64,000 nucleotides of DNA from Permianibacter sp046297695 (lineage in GTDB: Bacteria > Pseudomonadota > Gammaproteobacteria > Enterobacterales > Permianibacteraceae): the NCBI GenBank assembly GCA_046297695.1, contig JBKBHF010000010.1, positions 1 to 64,000 on the forward strand, given 5' to 3'. A program made the position numbers and the translations under genes. Within the stretch, counting starts at the first letter, position 1; every line of letters begins with the position of its first letter. The notes under the pieces are model-generated. The model did no database searches. It was given only the letters and a program-made list of their open reading frames with translations, and was not told the origin of the DNA. Below are positions 1 through 8,137 of this stretch, one piece after another.

Positions 1-57
1 TTGGCTGCCAATAACAACGGCGAGGACAAGCCGAAACGCGGCAGAAAACGCGCATGA
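1..57 (+). CDS. C-terminal tail of a truncated upstream gene, possibly HsdS
   Basis: An open frame runs from the first base to a TGA at 55-57 and encodes an 18-residue tail rich in Lys and Arg (ends KPKRGRKRA). The stop overlaps the next ATG in an ATGA, so the two are translationally coupled. Basic tails like this are common at the end of type I restriction specificity subunits, and the next ORF carries an HsdS-like C-terminal motif. Calling this the end of hsdS is therefore an inference from context. The body of the gene lies outside the window. Confidence 0.45.
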   Translation: MAANNNGEDKPKRGRKRA

Positions 58-320
58 ATGCGGCAAAGGAAAAAGTCAGTACGGAGCGCGCCAGCCATCC
101 CTGGAGCCGGGTTCCAGCCGCGCCATCCATGGCGCGTCGTTCGGCGGGGAAATATGCCACCGGCATATTTCCAATTCCCGCCTCACCCTTCCGCGGCGAA
201 CTGATCCCGCAAGACCCGAACGACGAACCAGCCGCCGAAATGCTGAAGCGTCTGCAGAGTCAGGAAAGCATTCCAAGGAAAAAATCCAATGCGCGTCGAA
301 ACAAGGAGCTTGTGCCATGA
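54..320 (+). pseudogene. HsdS C-terminal fragment (type I restriction specificity subunit remnant)
   Basis: This 88-codon ORF overlaps both neighbours by ATGA junctions (54-57 and 317-320). Residues about 44-60 read SPFRGELIPQDPNDEPA, matching the conserved end of HsdS proteins (an AFRGEL block, then a QDPNDEPA block and a helix). No target-recognition domain is present. The first 40 residues are encoded by a palindromic repeat (119-172) and do not look like protein. I read it as a leftover hsdS 3' end that became fused to a repeat and is still in frame between two genes. Whether a peptide is made is unknown, although both overlaps would allow it. Confidence 0.6.
119..172. repeat. Two adjacent perfect palindromes (REP-like)
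   Basis: Two hairpins lie side by side. The first is CGCGCCAT-CC-ATGGCGCG at 119-136. The second has 11-bp arms GGAAATATGCC and GGCATATTTCC at 148-158 and 162-172, with a 3-nt loop. Both arms are perfect. They form the 5' half of the HsdS-remnant ORF, so the element probably inserted into, or replaced, the body of that gene. Confidence 0.7.
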
Positions 321-2362
321 GCACCGATCTGACGACCTATGACTTGAAGCTACTGGCCGAGTCGGTCGACATGGAGTGCAAGGCTGCGCAAGGTGCCAGT
401 GGCAAAGGTGAATTGCCGGCCGATTTTTGGAAAAGCTATAGCGCCATGGCCAATACCCAGGGCGGCGTGATTGTCTTGGGCGTACAGGAAAAGCCAAGAG
501 GGCAGTTTCAGGCAATCGGCTTGCAGGATGTCGAGCGAGTTAGAAAAGCCATTTGGGACAACCTGCATAACCGCAAGCAGATCAGCATCAATCTGTTGGC
601 TGAGAAACATATTCGGCCGGCAATCATCGGCGGCAAGACTGTGCTCTGGGTAGAAGTGCCAAGGGCATCCCGGCAGCAGCGACCTGTGCATATTGGTACC
701 AATCCTATCGAAGGCACCTTTCTGCGGCGGCACGAAGGTGATTATCAGGCTGATGATGAAACTGTTCGCCGCATGTTGGCCGAAAGGGTCGAGGATGCCC
801 GTGACGAGCGGGTGCTCAAGGGCTTTGATATTCACGATCTGGACTTGGAGACAGTCGCTGCTTATCGCAATCGGTTTTCTGCGGTAAAGCCCGGACACGT
901 TTGGCTTGATTTACCTTTGGTGGAGTTTCTTGAGCGCATCGGGGCATTTGGCCGTAACCGGGAAGAAGGGTATACCGGTGTGCGCTTGGCCGGACTTCTG
1001 ATGTTCGGCCGTGCCGAAACGATTCGTGATTACTTGCCGCACTACATGGTCGATTATCAAGAACGTCCGGAACCGAAAGCGGAGAAACGATGGATTGATC
1101 GTTTGGCTCCGGATGGTACATGGTCGGGTAATTTGTATGATTTCTTCCGGCGTGTTTATCAGAAGCTAACGGCTGATATCAAAGTCCCGTTTCAGTTGAA
1201 AGACGGCCAACGCATCGACGACACACCGGTGCATGAAGCATTGCGTGAAGCGTTGGTAAACACCCTCATTCATGCTGATTTCAGCGGCCGAGTTTCAGTA
1301 CTGGTTGTGAAGCGACCGGATATGTTCGGGTTTCGCAACCCGGGTTTGATGCGGGTGCCTATCAAACTGGCCATCAACGGTGGCAATAGTGACTGCCGCA
1401 ATCGTCGTTTGCAGACGATGTTCCAGCTTGTGGGTTATGGCGATCATGCAGGCTCGGGTATCCCGAAGATCTATCGGAACTGGGCTGGCCAGCACTGGCG
1501 TATGCCTATGCTTTATGAGTTGCCCGAGCCTGAACAGACCTTGATGGAGCTCCGGATGACCAGTCTGGTGCCGGAGGAGGTTTTGGCCGATTTGGAAGGT
1601 CATTGGGGAAACCGGTTCACCGGGCTTCCAGAGGGAGCCCGGTTGGCTTTGGTAACGGCGGCGACCGAAGGCGTAGTCAACCATTCACGCCTGAAGGAAA
1701 TCTCTGCCGACCACCCGTCAGATATCTCCAAGACTTTGGCGACATTGGTCAGGGATGGCTTTTTGGTTCCGGATGGGGTGGGGCGTGGGATGGTGTATTA
1801 CCTGCCTTGGAGCCCCCACATCTCTGCCAGTTTTGCTGAAGAGACGTCTATACCGCTGGAGCTCGAACACCAGCGAATGCAAGAAATGGGGCTCTTACCA
1901 CCGGAGCTAATGGGCTTACCACCGGAGCTAATGGGCTTACCACCGGAGCTAATGGGCTTACCACCGGAGCTAATGGGCTTACCACCGGAGCTTGGGTCCT
2001 TACCACCGGAGCTTGGGTCCTTACCACCGGAGCTAGACAAACCCTTAGCCACTGAGCTTGATCAGCTGTCGGCCGCAGAACTGGCCGAGTTGGAGGTACT
2101 CGCCAAGCCAGTCCGGGACCGGGAGCGGGCACCTCCAGAGGTCATGAAGCAGGTGGTACTTGATTTGTGCAAGGGGCGTTATCTCGGTGTTCGAGTTTTG
2201 GCGGGGCTGCTAAATCGCGATGCAAACGACCTTCGCAAGCGGGTGCTAAACGAGTTGGTGAAAGATAGGGTTTTGAAGAGAGCCTATCCACGCCCCAATG
2301 ACCCGCGCCAGGCATATACAACGGATATCACGCCTAATGGCGACACCAACACAGCTAGTTGA
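317..2362 (+). CDS. AlbA_2 (Schlafen-type) and GHKL-ATPase protein with C-terminal LPPEL heptad repeats, COG2865-like
   Basis: This is a 681-residue protein. Residues about 13-150 match the Schlafen AlbA_2 nucleic-acid-binding fold (MECKAAQGASGKGE, then NTQGGVIVLGV). Residues about 310-415 are a HATPase_c_4-like domain, with an N-box ALREALVNTLIHADF and a glycine motif GDHAGSGIPKIY. Winged-helix-like segments lie near 440-505 and 600-665. Between them, residues 527-575 are seven tandem LPPELxx units. The start overlaps the upstream stop (ATGA). Proteins of this architecture are often encoded inside type I restriction loci, and the HsdS-like fragment just upstream fits that. The exact role (regulatory or defence) is unproven, and no catalytic substrate can be deduced. 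Confidence 0.8.
   Translation: MSTDLTTYDLKLLAESVDMECKAAQGASGKGELPADFWKSYSAMANTQGGVIVLGVQEKPRGQFQAIGLQDVERVRKAIWDNLHNRKQISINLLAEKHIRPAIIGGKTVLWVEVPRASRQQRPVHIGTNPIEGTFLRRHEGDYQADDETVRRMLAERVEDARDERVLKGFDIHDLDLETVAAYRNRFSAVKPGHVWLDLPLVEFLERIGAFGRNREEGYTGVRLAGLLMFGRAETIRDYLPHYMVDYQERPEPKAEKRWIDRLAPDGTWSGNLYDFFRRVYQKLTADIKVPFQLKDGQRIDDTPVHEALREALVNTLIHADFSGRVSVLVVKRPDMFGFRNPGLMRVPIKLAINGGNSDCRNRRLQTMFQLVGYGDHAGSGIPKIYRNWAGQHWRMPMLYELPEPEQTLMELRMTSLVPEEVLADLEGHWGNRFTGLPEGARLALVTAATEGVVNHSRLKEISADHPSDISKTLATLVRDGFLVPDGVGRGMVYYLPWSPHISASFAEETSIPLELEHQRMQEMGLLPPELMGLPPELMGLPPELMGLPPELMGLPPELGSLPPELGSLPPELDKPLATELDQLSAAELAELEVLAKPVRDRERAPPEVMKQVVLDLCKGRYLGVRVLAGLLNRDANDLRKRVLNELVKDRVLKRAYPRPNDPRQAYTTDITPNGDTNTAS
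1895..2041 (+). repeat. In-frame 21-bp tandem repeat, seven units
   Basis: Seven consecutive 21-bp units start at 1895, 1916, 1937, 1958, 1979, 2000 and 2021. They encode LPPELMG four times, LPPELGS twice and LPPELDK once. The first four units are essentially identical at the DNA level. A unit of 21 bp keeps the frame whatever the copy number, so slippage would change the length of the linker between two winged-helix segments without breaking the gene. Confidence 0.95.
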
Positions 2363-2386
2363 TTTGCCTCTGCAAGGAGTTTTTCT

Positions 2387-2524
2387 GTGGCGATATGGTT
2401 AGTGAGAGCAGGCTCTCACGGCGAGTACGAGCACGGGGCTGAGCGCAAGCTGACACCGCTTCTGAATCGCGATGAGTGGCGCCAGGGAAATGTCTGGTGG
2501 CGCCTCATTGGTTCCAAGCGGTGA
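2387..2524 (+). pseudogene. Decapitated restriction endonuclease (N-terminus only)
   Basis: A good ribosome-binding site (AAGGAG at 2374-2379) sits 7 nt before a GTG start. The first residues read MAIWLVRAGSHGEYE (GTG read as Met), the signature N-terminus of a family of Mrr-like restriction endonucleases. After about 15 residues the similarity stops, and the frame ends at a TGA after 45 codons. The rest of the enzyme is missing and a terminator hairpin follows, so this is a deletion remnant. It lies 25 bp after the AlbA_2/ATPase gene, consistent with a former restriction operon. The family assignment rests on a short motif recalled from memory. Confidence 0.55.
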
Positions 2525-2603
2525 GGCCAAGGCGACCGGTGGACTGAGGCTCCTTGGGCAGAGCATTTTCCGCAGTACGCGCTTTTGCGAGCGCGGTGCC
2601 GTA

Positions 2604-2644
2604 GGCCTCTTGCACATTTAAGGGTTGCAAGAGGCCCGGTTTTT
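2604..2644 (+). terminator. Rho-independent terminator closing the restriction-remnant operon
   Basis: Arms GGCCTCTTGCA (2604-2614) and TGCAAGAGGCC (2626-2636) pair perfectly and are followed by a T run at 2640-2644. It lies between the plus-strand remnant and the convergent minus-strand gene. Confidence 0.8.
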
Positions 2645-2647
2645 CCG

Positions 2648-3505
2648 TCAACTGAATGCCACACTTTTTCCTACCGAGGCAGGCCGTGGCGGTTGGCGGA
2701 CGTAAACATGAAAACTCCAGCGACTCATCAACAGGTGGCCGGCGTCGCAGTAGGTGTAGGTGAAGTTCCAACCGGGTCTGCCTTGGTCATCACGGGCGAT
2801 GACCTGTGACGGTGCCAGTCTGCGTTGGCATTGTCGGCAATCGACGATGGCGATACCGCTACGAGCCAGTTCATCAGCGATGACTTCGATATCATCGAAG
2901 GATGCCCATGGTTCGGGAATAGCGGTGAAGGTTTCGTCTGCGGTGTCGCGGGTGTTCAGCCAGCGCAGTATGGCGCCTTTGCTACCTGCAATGGCGTCGG
3001 CATCGCGTGCGGTAACTGCAGCAGCCAACAGAGGCCAGTTCTCGTCGTGGAGTTGGCTGGCGGCATCTGGATGGTGGTGGCGCTCCTCCAGCATACGCCA
3101 GAGCGCAGCCTCCAATACATCGGCGGGCATCGTGATAGTGCAGGAGTAACCGTCACCATCATTGGCCGGGCAATGAAATGCCACCCACTTGCCACAGGGC
3201 GGTGGATTCGCTTCGAGTCTCTGCAGAATGCGTTGGCGATAGGCGGCGTGGAAGCCATTGCCGGCTGCCGCAGGCCCCTGTTCGAAGGCAAGTGCTGGAT
3301 TCTTCAGTACACGCAGACAGTGCTTCGGAAAGAACACCCATGCTGGCCACAGTAACGGGAGGCCAAGTAAGGGGCACAGGATTTCCAGCTTGGCAAAGTG
3401 CCAGTCATGGGCATCCAGCTTACGGGTCACATGCAGCCCTAGTCGCAGCGCGATGGCGACAACGCAGCACGCATAAATGTGAAGTGCTAGGTTCAACGCG
3501 CCCAT
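2648..3505 (-). CDS. Unrecognised protein with N-terminal membrane segments
   Basis: This 285-residue protein is not one I recognise. Hydrophobic stretches near residues 5-25 and 42-60 suggest one or two membrane anchors, followed by a soluble Trp- and His-rich domain. Near the C-terminus a CRQC pair and a later YCDAGH could bind a metal, but this is speculative. The start codon lies 3 nt after the stop of the upstream gene (3509-4126), so the two form an operon. The gene ends just after the convergent terminator of the restriction-remnant operon. It could belong to the accessory region, possibly a secretion- or toxin-related pair, but nothing in the sequence proves that. Confidence 0.65.
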   Translation of the reverse strand: MGALNLALHIYACCVVAIALRLGLHVTRKLDAHDWHFAKLEILCPLLGLPLLWPAWVFFPKHCLRVLKNPALAFEQGPAAAGNGFHAAYRQRILQRLEANPPPCGKWVAFHCPANDGDGYSCTITMPADVLEAALWRMLEERHHHPDAASQLHDENWPLLAAAVTARDADAIAGSKGAILRWLNTRDTADETFTAIPEPWASFDDIEVIADELARSGIAIVDCRQCQRRLAPSQVIARDDQGRPGWNFTYTYCDAGHLLMSRWSFHVYVRQPPRPASVGKSVAFS

Positions 3506-3508
3506 GGT

Positions 3509-4126
3509 CTATCGAAGGCTCCGAAGCGGCCCCGCATAGCGCGGCCAGTCCAGCACTCTGATCAACTCGGTCACATCCGGGTCGATGCCAAAGCCTTCCT
3601 GATACCACAGCACGGCAACAAAACTGTCGTGTTCCCCTGGGTAGTGCGCTTCGCCCCGTAGTATCCCCATGCATTCGATGGGTGGTAGCCGCGCGAGCAC
3701 TCCATCCACGCGCTCGTTGCCGATGGTGATCAGAATACGACGGCTGTTGAGTCGCATAGGCGGCAGGACGATGCGGTGCCGGGCGCTGCCGGGCCACATA
3801 GCTGTCATGTCGTTCAGTGCTCGCCGGACGCGGTCGAACGGGTGGTAGGTTCGGCCTGGTGTGAAAGTCAGCGCAACATGCAGGTTGCGTTGTTGCAGCG
3901 ACTCCCAAAACACTCTGCGGCCATCAATGAGCTCGAACGCTCCACGTTGAGCTGCCGCAACCGCGACGCTCGATGGGGTCGGCTCGCTCGGCGCTGGAGC
4001 CACCGGAATGGCCGACCAGTCAAACATGCAGGTTTGCTGCACGGCTTCTGCGAAACCTGGCTGGGCCATGAAGTATTCGTGATGAAGCTCAGCCCAGGTG
4101 GCGTGGCGATAGGTCTTTTCGGTCAT
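3509..4126 (-). CDS. Unrecognised soluble protein, first gene of a two-gene operon
   Basis: This 205-residue protein has no signal peptide or membrane segment. It starts MTEKTYRHATWAELHHEY and contains a well-structured second half (LPPMRLNSRRILITIGNE). A low-complexity Ala/Pro stretch near residues 42-60 could be an interdomain linker. Its stop lies 3 nt before the start of the 285-residue membrane-anchored protein, so they are probably co-translated. I cannot assign a family. The 185 bp upstream (4127-4311) holds no gene I can support. Confidence 0.6.
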   Translation of the reverse strand: MTEKTYRHATWAELHHEYFMAQPGFAEAVQQTCMFDWSAIPVAPAPSEPTPSSVAVAAAQRGAFELIDGRRVFWESLQQRNLHVALTFTPGRTYHPFDRVRRALNDMTAMWPGSARHRIVLPPMRLNSRRILITIGNERVDGVLARLPPIECMGILRGEAHYPGEHDSFVAVLWYQEGFGIDPDVTELIRVLDWPRYAGPLRSLR

Positions 4127-4311
4127 GTCGGTTGGAATGGATGGCCTTATCGGATTTTGAATTGGTGTCGGGCGCGATCCATGCGCCCGAAATGCAGCTT
4201 GCTGCAGTCAGGAGCGAACATGAAGTGCTGGCTCCAATGACCGCCCAACTCCGCGTCCCCCCATACCCCCTGGTAGTTCCAAGAAGGGGTACAGCGAGAG
4301 AACTCCAAAAC

Positions 4312-4611
4312 TCAGTGGATTTGCGTTGAATGGGGCCCTGACAATACCCCCTGATCAATCAATGTACCGCGATACCGTGCCCTCGTGCCCTTACGGAGGT
4401 CTTGGAGTTCAGTCCGCGTCCCAGGCATTTTGATTCTCGGTTCCACTTTGCCATTTGCGTAAGAGCAGGGGGCGTCGTCCGTGGCGATCATATCCAGCTT
4501 GCCACCGCATTCATCGATCGCTTGCCAGGTGACCGCAGAGAGGCCGCACTGATTGCGGCCACCCCACCCAGTCAGCACAATCACATTTTTTCGGGCTCTT
4601 TGTAGGGTTGT
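4312..4611 (-). pseudogene. Possible C-terminal fragment of an unknown gene, cut at the subtilase junction
   Basis: A minus-strand frame stays open from 4779 to 4312, but only the part from about 4611 down reads like protein (RKNVIVLTGWGGRNQC, then GKLDMIATDDAP). Its upper part is simply antisense to the subtilase remnant that begins at 4616. The simplest reading is a gene whose 5' end was replaced when the subtilase fragment joined here. It points the same way as the two-gene operon below it. A plus-strand frame also crosses the region, so coding status is uncertain. Confidence 0.3.
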
Positions 4612-4615
4612 GTAA

Positions 4616-5428
4616 CCGCTAAGGCTGTTCAAGAGCCTGCTGTCGAAGAACATTCTGTCGATCGCCGCAGCCGGCAATGACGGCAATACCACGCTGTCGT
4701 ACCCGGCCTCGTATGCGAGCGTGATGTCGGTCGCTGCGGTGGACGAGAACAAGGCCTGGGCGACGTTCTCGCAGTACAACAGCGCAGTGGAAATCGCCGG
4801 TCCGGGTGTCGGCGTGCTGTCGACCGTGCCGATGGGCTCGGGCTCGCAGTCGGTGCTGTCGGTCGGTGGCGTCAGCTATGCGCCGGGCGACATGGAAGGC
4901 TCGCCGAAGCAAGTGGCCACTGCGCCGCTGGCTGACTTCGGCATTGGCGATGCAGTCAACACTGCCGTCGCCGGCAAGGTCTGCCTGATCCAGCGCGGCA
5001 CAGTGGATTTCGCCACCAAGGTGAGCAACTGCCAGAACAGCGGCGGTGTTGGTGCGGTGGTCTACAACAATGCGGCCGGTGGTTTCGGCGGTACGCTCGG
5101 CACCACGGTCACCACCATTCCGTCGGTCACGGCGAGCGACACCGAAGGTGCTGCAATGAAGGCCCAACTGGGCCAGAGCGCCACGGTCGGCGTCGAAGCT
5201 GCCAACTACGCCTACTTTGACGGCTCCTCGATGGCGACCCCGCACGTGTCGGCGGTTGCGGCGCTGGTCTGGAGCTACTTCCCGACCTGTACGGCGACCC
5301 AGATCCGCAACGCCTTGAATGCCACGGCCCAGGACCTCGGTACGGCCGGTCGTGACACCAAGTTCGGTTACGGCTTGGTGCAGGCCAAAGCGGCCCACAC
5401 CTACCTGAGCCGCAGCTGCAACGGCTAA
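4616..5428 (+). pseudogene. C-terminal third of a secreted S8 subtilisin-like peptidase with PA-domain insert
   Basis: The reading frame begins just after an in-frame TAA (4613-4615) and runs to 5426-5428. It starts within the subtilase core (SIAAAGNDGNTTLSYPASY), continues through a PA-like insert (GKVCLIQRGTVDFATKV) and reaches the catalytic-serine motif GSSMATPHVSAVAALVWS near residue 205 of the fragment. The regions that would carry the catalytic Asp and His are absent, as are a signal peptide and a start. It therefore cannot be an active protease. The first ATG in frame is at 4721. The C-terminus ends without a GlyGly-CTERM tail, although the host encodes a rhombosortase. Confidence 0.85.
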
Positions 5429-5456
5429 GGTGTTGAAGGGCTGAAAGGCCCGTCAG

Positions 5457-5491
5457 AACGGCATGTCGGCCCGGCCGCCATGCCGTTTTTT
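5457..5491 (+). terminator. Terminator after the subtilase remnant
   Basis: Arms AACGGCATG (5457-5465) and CATGCCGTT (5479-5487) are followed by a T run ending at 5491. The intact terminator suggests the 3' end of the original protease gene is preserved. Confidence 0.75.
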
Positions 5492-5636
5492 CGTTCTGGG
5501 CCAGCAGCTTGCTGATGCTGGTCAGATGGTTAGGCCTGCTTGCCGCTGGTAGACTACGCCCCCTGCGCCCGCAGGCGCCGTCTGCCATGTCATGGCGGGC
5601 GGCCAGCAAGGGCGGGTTGACCGGACAATAGAGCCC

Positions 5637-6596
5637 ATGAGCCTGAATTTTCTCGACTTTGAAAAGCCGATTGCCGAACTGGAAGCCCGGATCGAGGAGC
5701 TGCGCCAGCTCGGTGACGATGGCGAAATCAATATCACGGAAGAAATCGACCGGTTGCGCAAGAAAAGCGTGCAGCTGACCAAGCAGGTGTTCGCCAATCT
5801 CGATGCCTGGCAAATCGCCCAGATGGCGCGCCATCCACAGCGTCCGTACACGCTGGATTACCTGAATGAACTGTTCACCGACTTCGATGAGTTCTGCGGT
5901 GACCGTGCGTTTGCCAACGATCCGTCCATTGTCGGTGGCACCGCCCGTTTGGCTGGCCGGCCGGTGATGGTGATCGGTCACCAGAAAGGCCGCGACACCA
6001 AGGAAAAAATCCGCCGCAATTTCGGCATGCCGCGGCCGGAAGGCTACCGCAAGGCCTTGCGCCTGATGCAGCTGGCGGAAAAGTTCAAGCTGCCGATCAT
6101 CACCTTCATCGACACGCCCGGTGCTTATCCGGGCGTCGGCGCCGAAGAACGCGGCCAGTCGGAAGCGATCGCCCGCAACCTGAAGGTGATGTCGGAACTG
6201 AAAGTGCCGGTCGTCTGTACCGTGATCGGTGAAGGCGGTTCGGGCGGCGCGCTGGCCATCGGCGTCGGCGATCGGGTCAACATGCTGCAGTACGCGACCT
6301 ACTCGGTGATCTCGCCGGAAGGTTGTGCGTCCATTCTTTGGCGCAGTGCCGAGAAAGCGCCGGAAGCGGCGGCGGCCATGGGCATCACCGCCAAGCGCCT
6401 GAAAGAGCTGAAACTGATCGACGCGATCATCGAAGAGCCGCTCGGCGGCGCCCACCGCGAGCCGCGCAAAATGGCACAGACCCTGGCCGAACAGCTGCTC
6501 AAGGATCTGGCTGAACTCGACAAACTCAGCGAAGAACAACTGCTCAGCCAGCGCTACCAGCGCTTGATGGGTTTCGGTGTCTTTGCCGAGGCCTGA
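5637..6596 (+). CDS. accA: Acetyl-CoA carboxylase carboxyltransferase subunit alpha
   Basis: With AccD, AccA transfers the carboxyl group from biotin on AccB to acetyl-CoA, giving malonyl-CoA, the first step of fatty acid synthesis in the cytoplasm. The 319-residue length equals that of the E. coli protein. The N-terminal helix (MSLNFLDFEKPIAELE) and the carboxyltransferase core motifs are intact: FIDTPGAYPGVGAEERGQSE, the oxyanion-type loop GEGGSGGALAIGVGD, and VISPEGCASILW. An in-frame ATG exists 45 nt upstream, but the conserved N-terminus fixes the start at 5637. tilS follows directly, a pairing seen in other gammaproteobacteria. Confidence 0.97.
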   Translation: MSLNFLDFEKPIAELEARIEELRQLGDDGEINITEEIDRLRKKSVQLTKQVFANLDAWQIAQMARHPQRPYTLDYLNELFTDFDEFCGDRAFANDPSIVGGTARLAGRPVMVIGHQKGRDTKEKIRRNFGMPRPEGYRKALRLMQLAEKFKLPIITFIDTPGAYPGVGAEERGQSEAIARNLKVMSELKVPVVCTVIGEGGSGGALAIGVGDRVNMLQYATYSVISPEGCASILWRSAEKAPEAAAAMGITAKRLKELKLIDAIIEEPLGGAHREPRKMAQTLAEQLLKDLAELDKLSEEQLLSQRYQRLMGFGVFAEA

Positions 6597-6621
6597 TCCG
6601 CAGCAAACGCGAGCACTGGTC

Positions 6622-8082
6622 ATGACCCCACACGCCCCGGCTGAAGCCTTTGCCTCAGCGCTCGGGGCGTTGTTGTTTTCAGCGTCTGCACAAAACACAA
6701 CACCACCGTCGTTGGTCGTGGCCTATAGCGGAGGCCGCGATTCCACCGTGCTGCTGCATCTGGCGTTTGCCTTTGCCCAAAAGCATCAGCTCGGTTTGCG
6801 CGCCATCCATGTCAATCATCAATTGCAAGCAGCGGCCGAGGCGTTTGTTCAGCACTGTCAGCGTGAGTGCGCGGCGCTGGCGATTCCGCTCGACGTGGTC
6901 ACGCTCTCGGTTACGCGCACTGACAAGGGCCTGGAAGCCGACGCCCGCGAAGCACGCTATGCCGCTTTTGCCGAGCGTCTGCGCGAACACGAAATCCTGC
7001 TGCTCGGCCAGCACGCCGATGATCAGCTCGAGACCTTGCTGCTGCAGCTGTTGCGCGGCGCCGGTCCGCATGGTCTTGCCTGCATGCCGGCGGTGGCCGC
7101 GTTTGCCGCCGGCCAGCTCTGCCGGCCGCTGCTGTCGGTGCGACGCGAGGCGCTGGCGGCGCTGGCGTTTCAACGCGGCTGGCGCTGGATCGATGACCCG
7201 AGCAATGACGATCACGCGTTGGCGCGCAACCGATTGCGCAGCGAGTTGATGCCGGTGCTGCTGCGCCAGCGTGACGGTGCGGCCGAGGTGTTGCTGCGGG
7301 CGGTGCAGTGGCAGGCCGAAACCGTCGGCTTGCTGGCCGATCTCGCGGCGCTGGATCGGGCCGCTGTGCAAACAGCTGCTGGCTTGCTGCAGCGGTCGTG
7401 CTTGCTGCAGCTGCCTGTGTCGCGGCAAGCCAATCTGCTGCGGTACTGGCTGCAGCAACGCGGCTGCAAGTTGCCCAATGCGGACAGGCTGCAGGAGTTT
7501 CTGCGGCAGCTGGCATCGGGATCGGATCGCGTCATGATGCAGTGGGCTACGCATGTGCTGCGCGTTTACGGCGATTGCCTGCTGCTGACGCCAGTATGGC
7601 CAGCCGCCATCGACGCCGTTGTCGCGTGGCCCGATTCGCCGACGTCGATGGCGATGCCGGCGCCGATGCTGACGCTGCCACATGCGCTGGGTGTGCTGCG
7701 CTGGCAAGCCGCGCCGCGTGCGGTAACGGAAGCGCTGCCCGCGTTGTCGGTGCGCGCGCCGCGCGCGGATGAAACCGTCAGCGTACGCTGGCACACGCCG
7801 GGACTGCGGGTGGCGCTGGCGGGTCGCCATGGCCGGCGCGAACTCAAGGATCTGTTTCAGGCAGCACGCATTCCGGCGTGGTTGCGGCCGTTGTGGCCGA
7901 AGCTGTTCTACAACGACACGCTGATCGCTTTGCCCGGTCTTTTGGTGACGGCGGCAGGACAAGCGGCGGCGTCAGCGGAATGCCGGTTGCTGCACGTTGA
8001 AGGCCCGCTGTTTTCGCTTGCCGCGGAGCTACGCGTTAATCTCAGCGACAATGTTGGCGACAACAGCCAGACTGCGGTTTAA
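6622..8082 (+). CDS. tilS: tRNA(Ile)-lysidine synthetase
   Basis: TilS uses ATP to attach lysine to C34 of the tRNA-Ile that reads AUA, changing both codon and charging identity. The protein has 486 residues with the PP-loop SGGRDS at residues 36-41, then LGQHADDQLETLLLQLLRG and the TilS C-terminal domain (GRRELKDLFQAARIPAWLRP). A GTG at 6577 in the same frame would overlap the end of accA by 20 bp. I prefer the ATG at 6622 because the residues between the two look unconserved. The second half is less conserved, as usual for this family. Confidence 0.95.
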   Translation: MTPHAPAEAFASALGALLFSASAQNTTPPSLVVAYSGGRDSTVLLHLAFAFAQKHQLGLRAIHVNHQLQAAAEAFVQHCQRECAALAIPLDVVTLSVTRTDKGLEADAREARYAAFAERLREHEILLLGQHADDQLETLLLQLLRGAGPHGLACMPAVAAFAAGQLCRPLLSVRREALAALAFQRGWRWIDDPSNDDHALARNRLRSELMPVLLRQRDGAAEVLLRAVQWQAETVGLLADLAALDRAAVQTAAGLLQRSCLLQLPVSRQANLLRYWLQQRGCKLPNADRLQEFLRQLASGSDRVMMQWATHVLRVYGDCLLLTPVWPAAIDAVVAWPDSPTSMAMPAPMLTLPHALGVLRWQAAPRAVTEALPALSVRAPRADETVSVRWHTPGLRVALAGRHGRRELKDLFQAARIPAWLRPLWPKLFYNDTLIALPGLLVTAAGQAAASAECRLLHVEGPLFSLAAELRVNLSDNVGDNSQTAV

Positions 8083-8137
8083 GCCGAACGCCAGAACCGT
8101 CTTTCGTTGTACTTCAGGCAGATTTTCACCCTCGCTC

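Noticed and set aside
1895..2041. The 21-bp tandem array as a CRISPR
   Set aside because: The units are contiguous with no spacers, encode an in-frame peptide repeat, and no cas gene is near.
2585..2809. Plus-strand open frame after the restriction remnant
   Set aside because: It runs through the terminator hairpin and is antisense to the 285-residue gene.
6679..7962. Long open frame on the minus strand opposite tilS
   Set aside because: It is rich in Arg, Gln and His, the usual shadow of GC-rich codons, and tilS is a clear gene.
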